DNA from: Candidatus Freyarchaeota archaeon
GTDB taxonomy: Archaea > Asgardarchaeota > Jordiarchaeia > Jordiarchaeales > Jordiarchaeaceae
Length of the DNA: 24,246 nucleotides
Direction: 5' to 3'
Assembly (NCBI GenBank): GCA_030587365.1
Contig: JAUQZE010000020.1
Coordinates: forward strand, 1 to 24,246
Shown one piece after another: positions 14,304-20,857 of this stretch. How positions within the stretch are numbered: the first letter of the stretch is position 1; the number at the start of each line of letters is the position of its first letter. Under the pieces are notes generated by a model. It searched no databases, was not told the DNA's origin, and saw nothing but the letters and a program-made list of their open reading frames with translations. The position numbers were made by a program, and so were the translations under genes.

Positions 14304-15851
14304 GTGAGAAGTTTGGCGATTAAGAGGGCTTTAATCAGTGTTTCAGACAAGAGTGGAATTGTGGACTTTGCTACAAAGCTGCATGAAATGGGTATTCAGA
14401 TAGTTGCGACGGGGGGAACCGCAGAATTATTGAAAGATTCGGTTCCGGTAATCACTGTTTCAAGCATCACCAAATTCCCCGAAATGCTCGATGGACGAGT
14501 GAAAACTCTCCATCCCAACATTCACGCTGCCATACTCGCAAAACGAACTCCTGAGCACATGAAGCAATTGGAGGAACACAAGATTGTGCCCATAGACTTG
14601 GTGGTGGTGAATCTTTACCCATTCAAAAAAACCATAGAAGAAAGCGACGACTTGGGAAGAGTATTGGAAAACATAGACATCGGAGGCGTGGCGCTTATTA
14701 GATCCGCTGCAAAGAACTACCAAGACGTAGCGGTGGTGGTAAACCCATCAAGATACGCTGAGATAATTGAGGAGTTAGAAGAAGGGGGAGACATTAGCAA
14801 AACAACCAGGGAACGACTGGCGGCGGAGGCTTTTCTACACACCGCCGAGTATGATGACATCATATCGAGTTTTCTACAGAGGAAATTCATAAGCCCAGAG
14901 GAATTTCCGAGAAGTCTGAGTTTAAGGTATGAGAAGATCCAAGATCTGAGCTACGGGGAGAATCCGCATCAGAAGGCAGCGTTTTACAGGGAGCCCGATG
15001 TTAAAGAATCATGTGTGGCTAACGCGGTTCAACTACACGGTAAGACTCTTTCCTTCAACAATGTCTATGACGCAGATTCGGCTTTGGAACTGGTGAAGGA
15101 ATTTGAGGAACCGACTGCAACAATTATAAAACACACCAACCCCTGTGGTGCAGCGATTGGAAAAACCATAAGCGAAGCTTATCGAAAAGCTTACGAAACC
15201 GATACGGTGTCAGCCTACGGGGGCATTGTTGGTTTAAACCGAGAAGTGGATAAAGAAACCGCGGAGCAAATAGCCTCCACTTTCATTGAGGTGGTCATAG
15301 CTCCGGGCTACACCGATGAGGCTCTCAAAATACTCGAGCAAAAGAAGAATCTAAGGCTACTTGAAACGCCTCCCATAACAACTCCACTCCCAGGCTGGGG
15401 CATGAAAAAGGTTGTGGGAGGAATCCTAGTGGAAACCAAGGACGTTGAAGGAGAAATAGATCCAAGTCAATTTAAAGTAGTGAGCAAGAGGAAGCCCACT
15501 CAAACTGAGTGGAAAGCAGCACTTCTCGGTTGGAAAGTAGCAAAACACGTGAAATCAAACGCTATAGTACTTGCAACGGAGGATATGGCCGTGGGAATCG
15601 GAGCTGGTCAGATGAATAGAGTTGACTCGGCGAAGATCGCTATTGAGAAAGCTGGTGAAAAAGCAAAGGGCTCCGTTCTGTGTTCAGATGGTTTCATTCC
15701 TTTCAGAGACACCGTTGATGAAGCAGCGAAGGTGGGGGTAACCGCAATAATACAGCCCGGAGGCTCAGTGAGAGACGCAGAGGTTACCACAGCCGCAGAT
15801 GAAAACAACATGGCTATGATTCACACAGGAGTAAGGCACTTCAGGCACTAA
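14304..15851 (+). CDS. purH: Bifunctional AICAR transformylase / IMP cyclohydrolase PurH
   Basis: PurH carries out the last two steps of IMP synthesis, formylating AICAR with 10-formyl-THF and closing the ring. The 515-aa product has both domains. The N-terminal MGS-like cyclohydrolase (about 1-200) has VSDKSGIVDFA, ATGGTAELL, DGRVKTLHP and VVVNLYPF. The C-terminal AICARFT part has YGENPHQKA, the catalytic Lys-His in KHTNPCGAA, and DTVSAYGGIVG. GTG 14304 or TTG 14313 is the start. Full-length bacterial-type PurH is uncommon in archaea, many of which use PurP and PurO instead, so this gene may have been acquired from bacteria. Composition matches its neighbours. Confidence 0.95.
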   Translation: MRSLAIKRALISVSDKSGIVDFATKLHEMGIQIVATGGTAELLKDSVPVITVSSITKFPEMLDGRVKTLHPNIHAAILAKRTPEHMKQLEEHKIVPIDLVVVNLYPFKKTIEESDDLGRVLENIDIGGVALIRSAAKNYQDVAVVVNPSRYAEIIEELEEGGDISKTTRERLAAEAFLHTAEYDDIISSFLQRKFISPEEFPRSLSLRYEKIQDLSYGENPHQKAAFYREPDVKESCVANAVQLHGKTLSFNNVYDADSALELVKEFEEPTATIIKHTNPCGAAIGKTISEAYRKAYETDTVSAYGGIVGLNREVDKETAEQIASTFIEVVIAPGYTDEALKILEQKKNLRLLETPPITTPLPGWGMKKVVGGILVETKDVEGEIDPSQFKVVSKRKPTQTEWKAALLGWKVAKHVKSNAIVLATEDMAVGIGAGQMNRVDSAKIAIEKAGEKAKGSVLCSDGFIPFRDTVDEAAKVGVTAIIQPGGSVRDAEVTTAADENNMAMIHTGVRHFRH

Positions 15852-15879
15852 GCACAGATACTAGCGAACTCATGGGTCG

Positions 15880-15956
15880 CAGAATTTTTAAGTCACCCGG
15901 TTCTCGTTTTTCTAAGCAAAATAATTCAAATCCTTAATTTTTTGAAGGATGCTGTT
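15880..15956 (+). promoter_or_regulatory. TYW1 gene promoter
   Basis: TTTTTAAGT near 15886 is a TATA-like box and would start a transcript near 15912. GAAGGAT lies just before the ATG at 15957. Confidence 0.4.
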
Positions 15957-16928
15957 ATGCAGGAACCGCTTATTCCTAGTGATATTCTGAAGTTGCTTAA
16001 GAAGCAGAAATACCAGATTGTGGGAAGACACTCTGCGGTGAAAAAATGTCGTTGGCTGCATAACAGTCTGGTTCAGAATAGGCACTGCTATAAACAGGAA
16101 TGGTACAACATCAATTCTCACAGATGTTTACAGATGACTCCCACAGTTATCTACTGCACCAATCGCTGTCTGTCATGCTGGCGGGTGGAACCTGGAGACC
16201 ACGGATACAAGTGGGATCAAATGGCTGTTAAAAATTATGAGGTAGATACTCCCGAGGAAATAATTAATGGATGCCTTAAAGCTCAGAAAAAAATTCTATC
16301 AGGATTTAAACCAACACATCACGACAAGGTTTCTTGGGAGAAATGGGAGGAGGCAACGGAGCCGAAGCACGCGGCGATAAGTCTAGCTGGGGAGCCAACT
16401 CTTTATCCACGCTTAAGTGAGTTAATTGAAGAGTTTCACAGAAGAGGAATGACTACCTTCCTAGTAAGCAATGGAAACCTACCCGAAGTACTTGCTGAGA
16501 TAACGGAACCCACTCAGCTCTATGTTTCTGTTTATGGACCGAATGAAGAAGTTTATAGGAGAAGTTGTCGCCCTCTTCTCAGAGATGCTTGGGAGAGATT
16601 AATGAAGTCTTTGGAATTACTCAGCAGTTTTAGTTGCCCCACGGTTATGCGATTAACTTTGACAAACGGTTTGAACTTCTCTGACCCAGAGGGATACGCC
16701 AAACTCGTGGAGAGAGCTAATCCCACATATGTAGAGTGTAAAAGCTATGTTTCGGTTGGATACTCCTTACTGAGGAATCTGGATATGAATAACATGATCT
16801 GGGCTAGAGACATAAAGGGATTCGCGGAAAAAGTCGCCGAACATTCCGGTTACAATGTAATCGGCCATTCCATCCCCAGCAGGGTTACCCTTCTAAGCAG
16901 GCTAAAAAAGCCCATAAAATTAGCCTAG
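15957..16928 (+). CDS. taw1: 4-demethylwyosine synthase TYW1 (radical SAM)
   Basis: TYW1/Taw1 condenses N1-methylguanosine-37 of tRNA-Phe with pyruvate to make the tricyclic base 4-demethylwyosine, stabilising codon reading. The radical-SAM cluster motif is CTNRCLSC. Upstream lie the three other Cys of the second 4Fe-4S cluster, spaced 13 and 13 residues apart, with 10 residues to the radical-SAM motif. This is the same spacing as in the Methanocaldococcus enzyme. SLAGEPTLYPRL is the SAM-binding GE region and FLVSNGN follows. ATG 15957 is chosen; a TTG at 15942 in frame would add five residues. It is 323 aa, normal for archaeal Taw1. It is alone on its strand segment between purH and the thioesterase. 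Confidence 0.94.
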   Translation: MQEPLIPSDILKLLKKQKYQIVGRHSAVKKCRWLHNSLVQNRHCYKQEWYNINSHRCLQMTPTVIYCTNRCLSCWRVEPGDHGYKWDQMAVKNYEVDTPEEIINGCLKAQKKILSGFKPTHHDKVSWEKWEEATEPKHAAISLAGEPTLYPRLSELIEEFHRRGMTTFLVSNGNLPEVLAEITEPTQLYVSVYGPNEEVYRRSCRPLLRDAWERLMKSLELLSSFSCPTVMRLTLTNGLNFSDPEGYAKLVERANPTYVECKSYVSVGYSLLRNLDMNNMIWARDIKGFAEKVAEHSGYNVIGHSIPSRVTLLSRLKKPIKLA

Positions 16929-17040
16929 TTTGAACCTTTAATCAATGCTCGAAAGATATTCTGAAGAAGTTCTTATTTTAGCTGTGGCTGTTTACCTATC
17001 TTCCCCGGGGGGGTTATTGAATCTTGATACGAAACTCTTA
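16929..17040. other. Intergenic spacer
   Basis: No gene is recognised. A C/G-run (CCCCGGGGGGG) near 17004-17014 stands out from the AT-rich background. Confidence 0.3.
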
Positions 17041-17240
17041 GATTCTTAAAAGAAATTTTATAATATCAATACCTTCAAGGGGGCAGGAATATTGGTTGAA
17101 GTAGGGAGGAAAAAGTAAATTCGATAAAAGACAATATGCAATATGCAAACTTTTATCAATTTCTGGGAATGGAAGTCACAGACATATATATGATTATCAA
17201 AAAAGAGCATGTGTTGTCATGTGGGATGCTCCTAGATTGA
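17041..17240 (+). pseudogene. Decayed, truncated tandem copy of the thioesterase gene
   Basis: This stretch aligns with the promoter, SD and first 33 or so codons of the intact thioesterase gene downstream. TTAAAAG-x-AATTTT-x-TAA at 17046-17062 matches 17268-17284. TTGGTT at 17092 matches the real start at 17315. A one-base deletion puts the rest in another frame, from GTA 17115: VNSIKDNM..., then NFYQFLGMEVTDI, against VKLIKDIL... and PFYKLLGMEILDI. After that, similarity fades into a new sequence ending at TGA 17238. The catalytic His-Gly-Gly segment is missing. It is a duplicated gene copy in decay. Confidence 0.75.
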
Positions 17241-17314
17241 CTTTTTGGAGCCTAAATTTTTAAATCCTTAAAAGCAATTTTGTAACACTCGTCACCTTTT
17301 AGGAGTAGGTAAGA

Positions 17315-17776
17315 TTGGTTAAACTGACGGATGACAATGTAAAGTTGATAAAAGACATTTTGAACTCCTCACCATTTTACAAACTTTTAGGTATGGAAAT
17401 CTTGGACATAAAAGAAAACTATTCCAAGTTGAGAATACCCTGGAAAAAAGATTTGTTGCAGTTACAGGGTGTTGCCCATGGAGGGGTGGTGGCATCGATA
17501 GCCGACGCAGCCGTGGCTATAGCATTATTCTCCTTGGTGGATTTGAACGACATTATATCCACTATCGAGTTAAAGATAAACTATTTAGCCCCCATAAAAT
17601 CCGGAGAAATCATTGCCGAGGGAAGAATAATCCACAAAGGAGCCAGGATTGCCCTAGGAGAAGTTGACGTAAAAAACGAGGGTAGACTCGTAGGCAAAGC
17701 CTTGTCTACCTACATAATCATAAAAAATGAGGGAAAAGATTTATTGTACAAAATACCAGATGCAGAAATCAAATAG
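17315..17776 (+). CDS. PaaI-type hotdog-fold thioesterase
   Basis: This 153-aa hotdog-fold protein probably hydrolyses acyl- or aryl-CoA thioesters as a homotetramer in the cytosol. The family core is VAHGGVVASIADAAVAIAL: His55-Gly-Gly, and Asp64 on the long helix, in the positions used in PaaI-type enzymes. The closing strands LKINYLAPIKSGEIIAEGRII and ALGEVDVKNEG...LVGKALSTYIII are typical. The TTG start at 17315 follows AGGAGTAGG. The acyl group is not predictable. The upstream decayed duplicate shows there were once two copies in tandem. Confidence 0.9.
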   Translation: MVKLTDDNVKLIKDILNSSPFYKLLGMEILDIKENYSKLRIPWKKDLLQLQGVAHGGVVASIADAAVAIALFSLVDLNDIISTIELKINYLAPIKSGEIIAEGRIIHKGARIALGEVDVKNEGRLVGKALSTYIIIKNEGKDLLYKIPDAEIK

Positions 17777-17980
17777 ACGGGTTATGAATTACATAGTTTT
17801 TGGTGGATATCCGCGACTCTTGGAGTTCACCATTCTCTCCCTTCGCGCAGGTTCATTGAATGCTCGTTATCGAACTGCTCTCCCGATAAGGTCGAATCCA
17901 CCCCATGCATCTTCTTCCGAACCCTTTCGAGCCCGAGGTCACCTGCATGAGGAAGGTCCTACCGTCTCTCAGTTAAGCTT
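17777..17980. other. Unexplained segment with several inverted repeats
   Basis: This is more GC-rich than the flanking genes, and open frames on both strands look like by-products. Repeats include GGTGGAT (17802-17808) with ATCCACC (about 17897-17903) enclosing about 90 bases; TTATCG with CGATAA (about 17868 and 17885) around an 11-base loop; ACTC/GAGT near 17816; and CATGCA with TGCATG (about 17906 and 17944). The dense nesting suggests a structured RNA or a mobile-element fragment, strand unknown. I could not match it to rRNA, tRNA, SRP RNA or RNase P RNA by eye. Confidence 0.4.
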
Positions 17981-17989
17981 TATACTCAT

Positions 17990-18150
17990 CGTTTTCTTCT
18001 TTTCTTCTTTTCCTGTTTCTTTTTCTCTTCTCGTTTTCTTTTCTCTTCTCTTTTCTTCTTTTCCTGTTTCTTTTTCTCTTCTCGTTTTCTCTTCTCGTCA
18101 CTTACCTTTCTTTTTCTTTGCGGCACTTCTCTTCACTTCTCTTCTCTTGT
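17990..18150. repeat. Polypyrimidine tract with a 40-base perfect direct repeat
   Basis: About 160 bases of almost pure T/C on the plus strand. Copies at 18000-18039 and 18051-18090 are identical over 40 bases with a 51-base period. A plus-strand frame across it (Ser/Phe/Leu-rich) looks like low-complexity by-product. Polypurine-polypyrimidine tracts can form triplex DNA. On the minus strand, the tract would be a purine-rich RNA. It separates the unexplained inverted-repeat segment from the truncated sir2 fragment. Confidence 0.75.
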
Positions 18151-18215
18151 TGCTCCATTCGGGACTTTTCACATCCCCAACATTTGGAGCACATATTATG
18201 TAGAGCAGATAACTA

Positions 18216-18390
18216 TTATTTATTTATGTCTACTTTACCTGAGAGCGTCTCTGTGAAATCGCGGTAGAAACCCGTTTTATTGATTCTCTGTTTCCACCAT
18301 TTCGCTGGATCTTCGAGGAATCTCTGGTAATCGTTTAGTGGGGGTTCTCCGTGCTTAGTCCAAAGACCATCCGGTCCTCTGAAGGGAGGT
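18216..18390 (-). pseudogene. sir2 (NAD-dependent protein deacylase) middle fragment
   Basis: Reading on the minus strand from 18390 gives PFRGPDGLWTKHGEPP..., YQRFLEDPAKWWKQR and ...SGKVDINK, then an immediate stop at 18216. FRGxxGLW is the hallmark after the NAD-binding GAGxS..SGIP segment in sirtuins. The part that should follow, with the catalytic His and zinc Cys (QNxDxLH, CxxC), is absent, so the gene is truncated here as well as split by the element. Together with the N-terminal piece at 19849-19964 it represents one sirtuin gene, now dead. Confidence 0.88.
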
Positions 18391-18533
18391 GCGCAACAGT
18401 TGCTGATAACTCCATACATCTTAACAAAGCTTAACACAAATTACGAAGCCAAAGGAAGCTTCAAATACCTGAAGTTGCACTAAAAAGCAACAGAACGCAA
18501 AAAACCGTCGAGACAACAAGGGAGAAAAACGAC
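18391..18533 (+). promoter_or_regulatory. Left end and leader of the TnpB-like gene
   Basis: The terminal inverted repeat GCAAC-A-GTTGC is followed by an A-rich leader. GGGAG (about 18521-18525) is the SD for ATG 18534. A short minus-strand frame over part of this region only continues the sir2 fragment by chance. Confidence 0.4.
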
Positions 18534-19832
18534 ATGCCCAAACTAACCATCCCCGCCACCATCACAAAAATAAACCAAAGAGACCAAGCACAGCTCGAGG
18601 ACCTCTTCCGCCAATTCGGAAACGCCAGACGCAGAGCATACACCCTCAAGCAGCACGGCGTCCCAAAGGCAGAGATTGAACGCCTGCTCCAAGAGCAGAC
18701 CGGGCTTAACTCCCGCTACGCCAAAGACGCCCACCACTCCATAGAGAGTCTCCCACCACACGTAACCTTCGGCGGACTCAAACTCCAGCGACTAAGAGAG
18801 CAGGGCAAAATCTCGGCTGAAGAGTACAAGAAACGCCGAAACTCACTAATCATATCCCGAGGCGACAAAACCAAGAAAGGAAACCTCAACACCCGAATCA
18901 CCAAAGAGGGAAACAAATTCACACTCCGCATAAACACCCCCACCGTAGGCCAGCCAAGTGAACGCTATATCTACCCCGAAATCTTCATTCCCGAGAAGTA
19001 TCTTAAACGGTACCAGCACCTGCTTCTCAACGGAAAGTCCCCGTACACCATCGCACTCAAGCGGAGGGACGACGGCCAAGGATACGATGTACGGATAATC
19101 ATCGAGCTACCTGCGAAAGATGAGGCTGAGCAAAACCCCAAACTAGAGCGTATTATGGCGTTGGACGTGAACGCGGGTCACGTAGACTTCGCCGTGGCTG
19201 AAAAGAACAGAGTTCTAGCAGTAGGAAAGATAAACTGCTATGAAGTGCAACACGCCTCAACCAACAAGACCAGCAACCTGCTTCACAAAACCGCGGGGAA
19301 GATTAGAAAAATAGCGGAACATTATGGTGCGAGAGTAGTCTATGGCAAGCTTAATACGCAGAGGTTCAACTCTGGCCGAAGAGCGAACCGCAAGGTTAAA
19401 CGCATACCCCACAGCAAACTCGGCTCGATCCTTGAGCAGAAGTGCGGCGCGGAGAAACGCTCCGAAGCCTACACCACCAAACTGGGAAAGAAGCTTTCAC
19501 CACTCGTTGGTCTGGATGTGCACAAGTGCGCCGCAGCATCGTTTGCGCTCAAAGTCCTCGACTATGAAAGCTTCAAAAATTTACACTCATCACTATCAGA
19601 TGAGATCCCGCACGGTGTCGCGCCAGATGAGGGCGTTGGAAGTCTGAGACGCAGGCTAAGTGCGGGAAGCGGGCTTACCGCCCTGCATCAGGATGATAAA
19701 GGCTTGGTGCACGATGAAGTTGCCGCCATGTGCAACGGAGGCTACTCGGAAATTCCTGGTATCCGGGGGCTCTCCTCCTTCTTGGAGAGCTTGAAAACCA
19801 ACCTACCGTGTCTCCATGTGAAGATATGTTAA
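18534..19832 (+). CDS. TnpB-related protein lacking the usual RuvC-II glutamate
   Basis: A 432-aa TnpB-like protein of a divergent archaeal branch. RuvC-I Asp is in MALDVNAGHVDFAVAEK. RuvC-III Asp is in VGLDVHKCAAASFALKVL, preceded by SEAYTTKLG, where other TnpBs have yTSk before the zinc ribbon. The zinc ribbon is absent. The RuvC-II position, normally vvvExL, reads VVYGKLNT, so the acidic residue is missing. The segment before SEAYTTK also looks shortened. The last 75 residues overlap the right end and may be mainly RNA-coding. Codon use is GC-rich. It may be a nuclease-dead, regulator-like protein, a family using a different acid, or a decaying copy. Confidence 0.8.
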   Translation: MPKLTIPATITKINQRDQAQLEDLFRQFGNARRRAYTLKQHGVPKAEIERLLQEQTGLNSRYAKDAHHSIESLPPHVTFGGLKLQRLREQGKISAEEYKKRRNSLIISRGDKTKKGNLNTRITKEGNKFTLRINTPTVGQPSERYIYPEIFIPEKYLKRYQHLLLNGKSPYTIALKRRDDGQGYDVRIIIELPAKDEAEQNPKLERIMALDVNAGHVDFAVAEKNRVLAVGKINCYEVQHASTNKTSNLLHKTAGKIRKIAEHYGARVVYGKLNTQRFNSGRRANRKVKRIPHSKLGSILEQKCGAEKRSEAYTTKLGKKLSPLVGLDVHKCAAASFALKVLDYESFKNLHSSLSDEIPHGVAPDEGVGSLRRRLSAGSGLTALHQDDKGLVHDEVAAMCNGGYSEIPGIRGLSSFLESLKTNLPCLHVKIC

Positions 19833-19844
19833 GTTTTGGTGACC
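19640..19844 (+). ncRNA. Candidate guide-RNA (omega RNA) scaffold region of the sir2-borne element
   Basis: The 3' part of the TnpB-like gene plus the end of the element, including the 7-bp stem at 19769-19790, is where omega RNAs of other TnpB elements are encoded. The guide would be the adjacent sir2 DNA beginning AGGTATTCC or ATTCC. The 5' limit is arbitrary; transcription is inferred. Confidence 0.35.
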
Positions 19845-19848
19845 AGGT

Positions 19849-19964
19849 ATTCCGCTTGCAACTGATACGCAGGCTCCGGTAAGCGCTACGATGTATTTGG
19901 AAACCTTGATTATTCTTGCGGCTTCTTCGATTTCTTCCTTATACTGGTTTATGTCCTCTCCCAT
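19849..19964 (-). pseudogene. sir2 N-terminal fragment
   Basis: On the minus strand from ATG 19964: MGEDINQYKEEIEEAARII, then YIVALTGACVSVASGIP, ending at the element. Sirtuins have GAGxSxxSGIP here; the second Gly is Cys and the usual Glu/Ala pattern is changed, so the gene was probably already without selection. It continues across the element in the 18216-18390 fragment. Confidence 0.85.
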
Positions 19965-20184
19965 TTTAGGTCAGCTCATTTCAAATTAGGAAATATTTAG
20001 CTTAAGCTTGCTAGTTATACGTTTTTCAGTTAGATTTTAAATCGTTTTTTGTTTTCATTATTTTTTAGTGTATATCTGTAATTGATTGGGAAAGATTCAA
20101 ATTAATAGCATACGTAATCCTCTCAAAACTATGGATGTTGCTCTCACGCTTTAAGATATACATAATTTATAGAGGAGTATAAAG
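19965..20184. other. Intergenic region before translin
   Basis: AT-rich. It contains upstream sequences of the dead sir2 gene (minus) and of the translin gene. GAGGAG at 20172-20177 is the translin SD. No other feature is seen. Confidence 0.35.
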
Positions 20185-20856
20185 TTGAGTGAAAAAGAAC
20201 CATTGGGAATGTCTGATTTAGAGAGTATAATAACCAGTATTGTTCGTTATCTTGATGAGCAGTACGATTTGAGAGAGTTAACTTTAACTCTTTCGAGAGA
20301 TATAATCAGACTTTCTGGGCAAGCTATTAAGTTGATCCACCGTCTAGATTTTGATAACGCCGCAAAAAAAATTGAAGAGGCTAGAAATAAGTTAGATGAG
20401 ATCAATGGAAAACTTGTTAAGTATCCTGAATTTAGAGAGAAGGGTTTCATTAGCTCGGCTTTTCAGGAATATACGGAGGCCCGGCTTCTTCTTTCACTTC
20501 TTAAAGATGACAAGTTTATTTCCAGCGAGGATTTAGGGGTACCCTGTGTTCCCTATCTATTAGGCTTGGGTGATCTGGTTGGCGAATTAAGGAGACACGT
20601 TTTGGATTCTATAAGGAGGGAAGAGATAGAGAAAGCCGAAAAATTACTCGACATCATGGAAGAAGTGTATATACAGCTAGTGGCATTAGATTATCCCGAC
20701 GCCTTAATTTCGGGTCTTAGGCACAAATGTGACATTGCCCGAAGTCTGGTCGAAAAAACCCGGGGCGACATAACATTGTCCCTTCAAAACAGGCAACTCA
20801 TGAAAAAGGTACAGGGTTTATCAGAGCTTCTCGGAGGGAAAGAGGACGAAACTTGA
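20185..20856 (+). CDS. Translin-family protein
   Basis: A 223-aa all-helical protein of the translin/TRAX family, which binds single-stranded nucleic acid and in some members cleaves RNA; archaeal homologues form octamers. Family signatures are strong: LSRDIIRLSGQAIKLIHR near 40-57, KYPEF and ...AFQEYTEARLLLSLL, YLLGLGDLVGELRRHVLDSIR, ME-E-VYIQL-ALDYPDALISGLRHKCDIARSLVEKTRGDIT. The acidic cluster of the LGD...GELRR helix and EKTRGD is where TRAX has catalytic acids; whether this copy is active cannot be judged here. The TTG start follows GAGGAG. The stop at 20854-20856 abuts sepS. Confidence 0.88.
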   Translation: MSEKEPLGMSDLESIITSIVRYLDEQYDLRELTLTLSRDIIRLSGQAIKLIHRLDFDNAAKKIEEARNKLDEINGKLVKYPEFREKGFISSAFQEYTEARLLLSLLKDDKFISSEDLGVPCVPYLLGLGDLVGELRRHVLDSIRREEIEKAEKLLDIMEEVYIQLVALDYPDALISGLRHKCDIARSLVEKTRGDITLSLQNRQLMKKVQGLSELLGGKEDET

Positions 20857-20857
20857 C

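Larger units (their letters stand above)
18391..19848 (+). mobile_element. IS605/TnpB-type element inserted in sir2, ends mapped to within 4 bases
   Basis: Removing 18391-19848 joins the two sir2 pieces into SGIP-PFRG in frame. AGGT flanks both sides (18387-18390 and 19845-19848), so the true right limit is 19844 or 19848. The left end begins with an inverted repeat GCAAC-A-GTTGC. The right end has the stem GCTCTCC (19769-19775) / GGAGAGC (19784-19790) and terminates in TTTTGGTGACC. AGGT would be the target motif 5' of the left end in IS200/IS605 logic, or a 4-base duplication. Confidence 0.8.

Noticed and set aside
17880..17903. tRNA T-arm-like GGTCGAATCC
   Set aside because: No matching acceptor, D or anticodon arms on either side.
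17941..17965. RNase P RNA-like GAGGAAGGTCC
   Set aside because: No other conserved RNase P RNA blocks are visible nearby.
18000..18090. CRISPR-like array
   Set aside because: Only two copies, low-complexity, no regular unique spacers and no cas genes in the window.
17727..18203. 158-aa Ser/Phe/Leu-rich plus-strand frame that could pass for a membrane protein
   Set aside because: The hydrophobic run is encoded by the polypyrimidine tract, and its start lies inside the thioesterase gene in another frame.
18391..18437. Extension of the sir2 middle fragment to an ATG at 18437
   Set aside because: Residues before PFRG do not match sirtuins and come from the element's left end.
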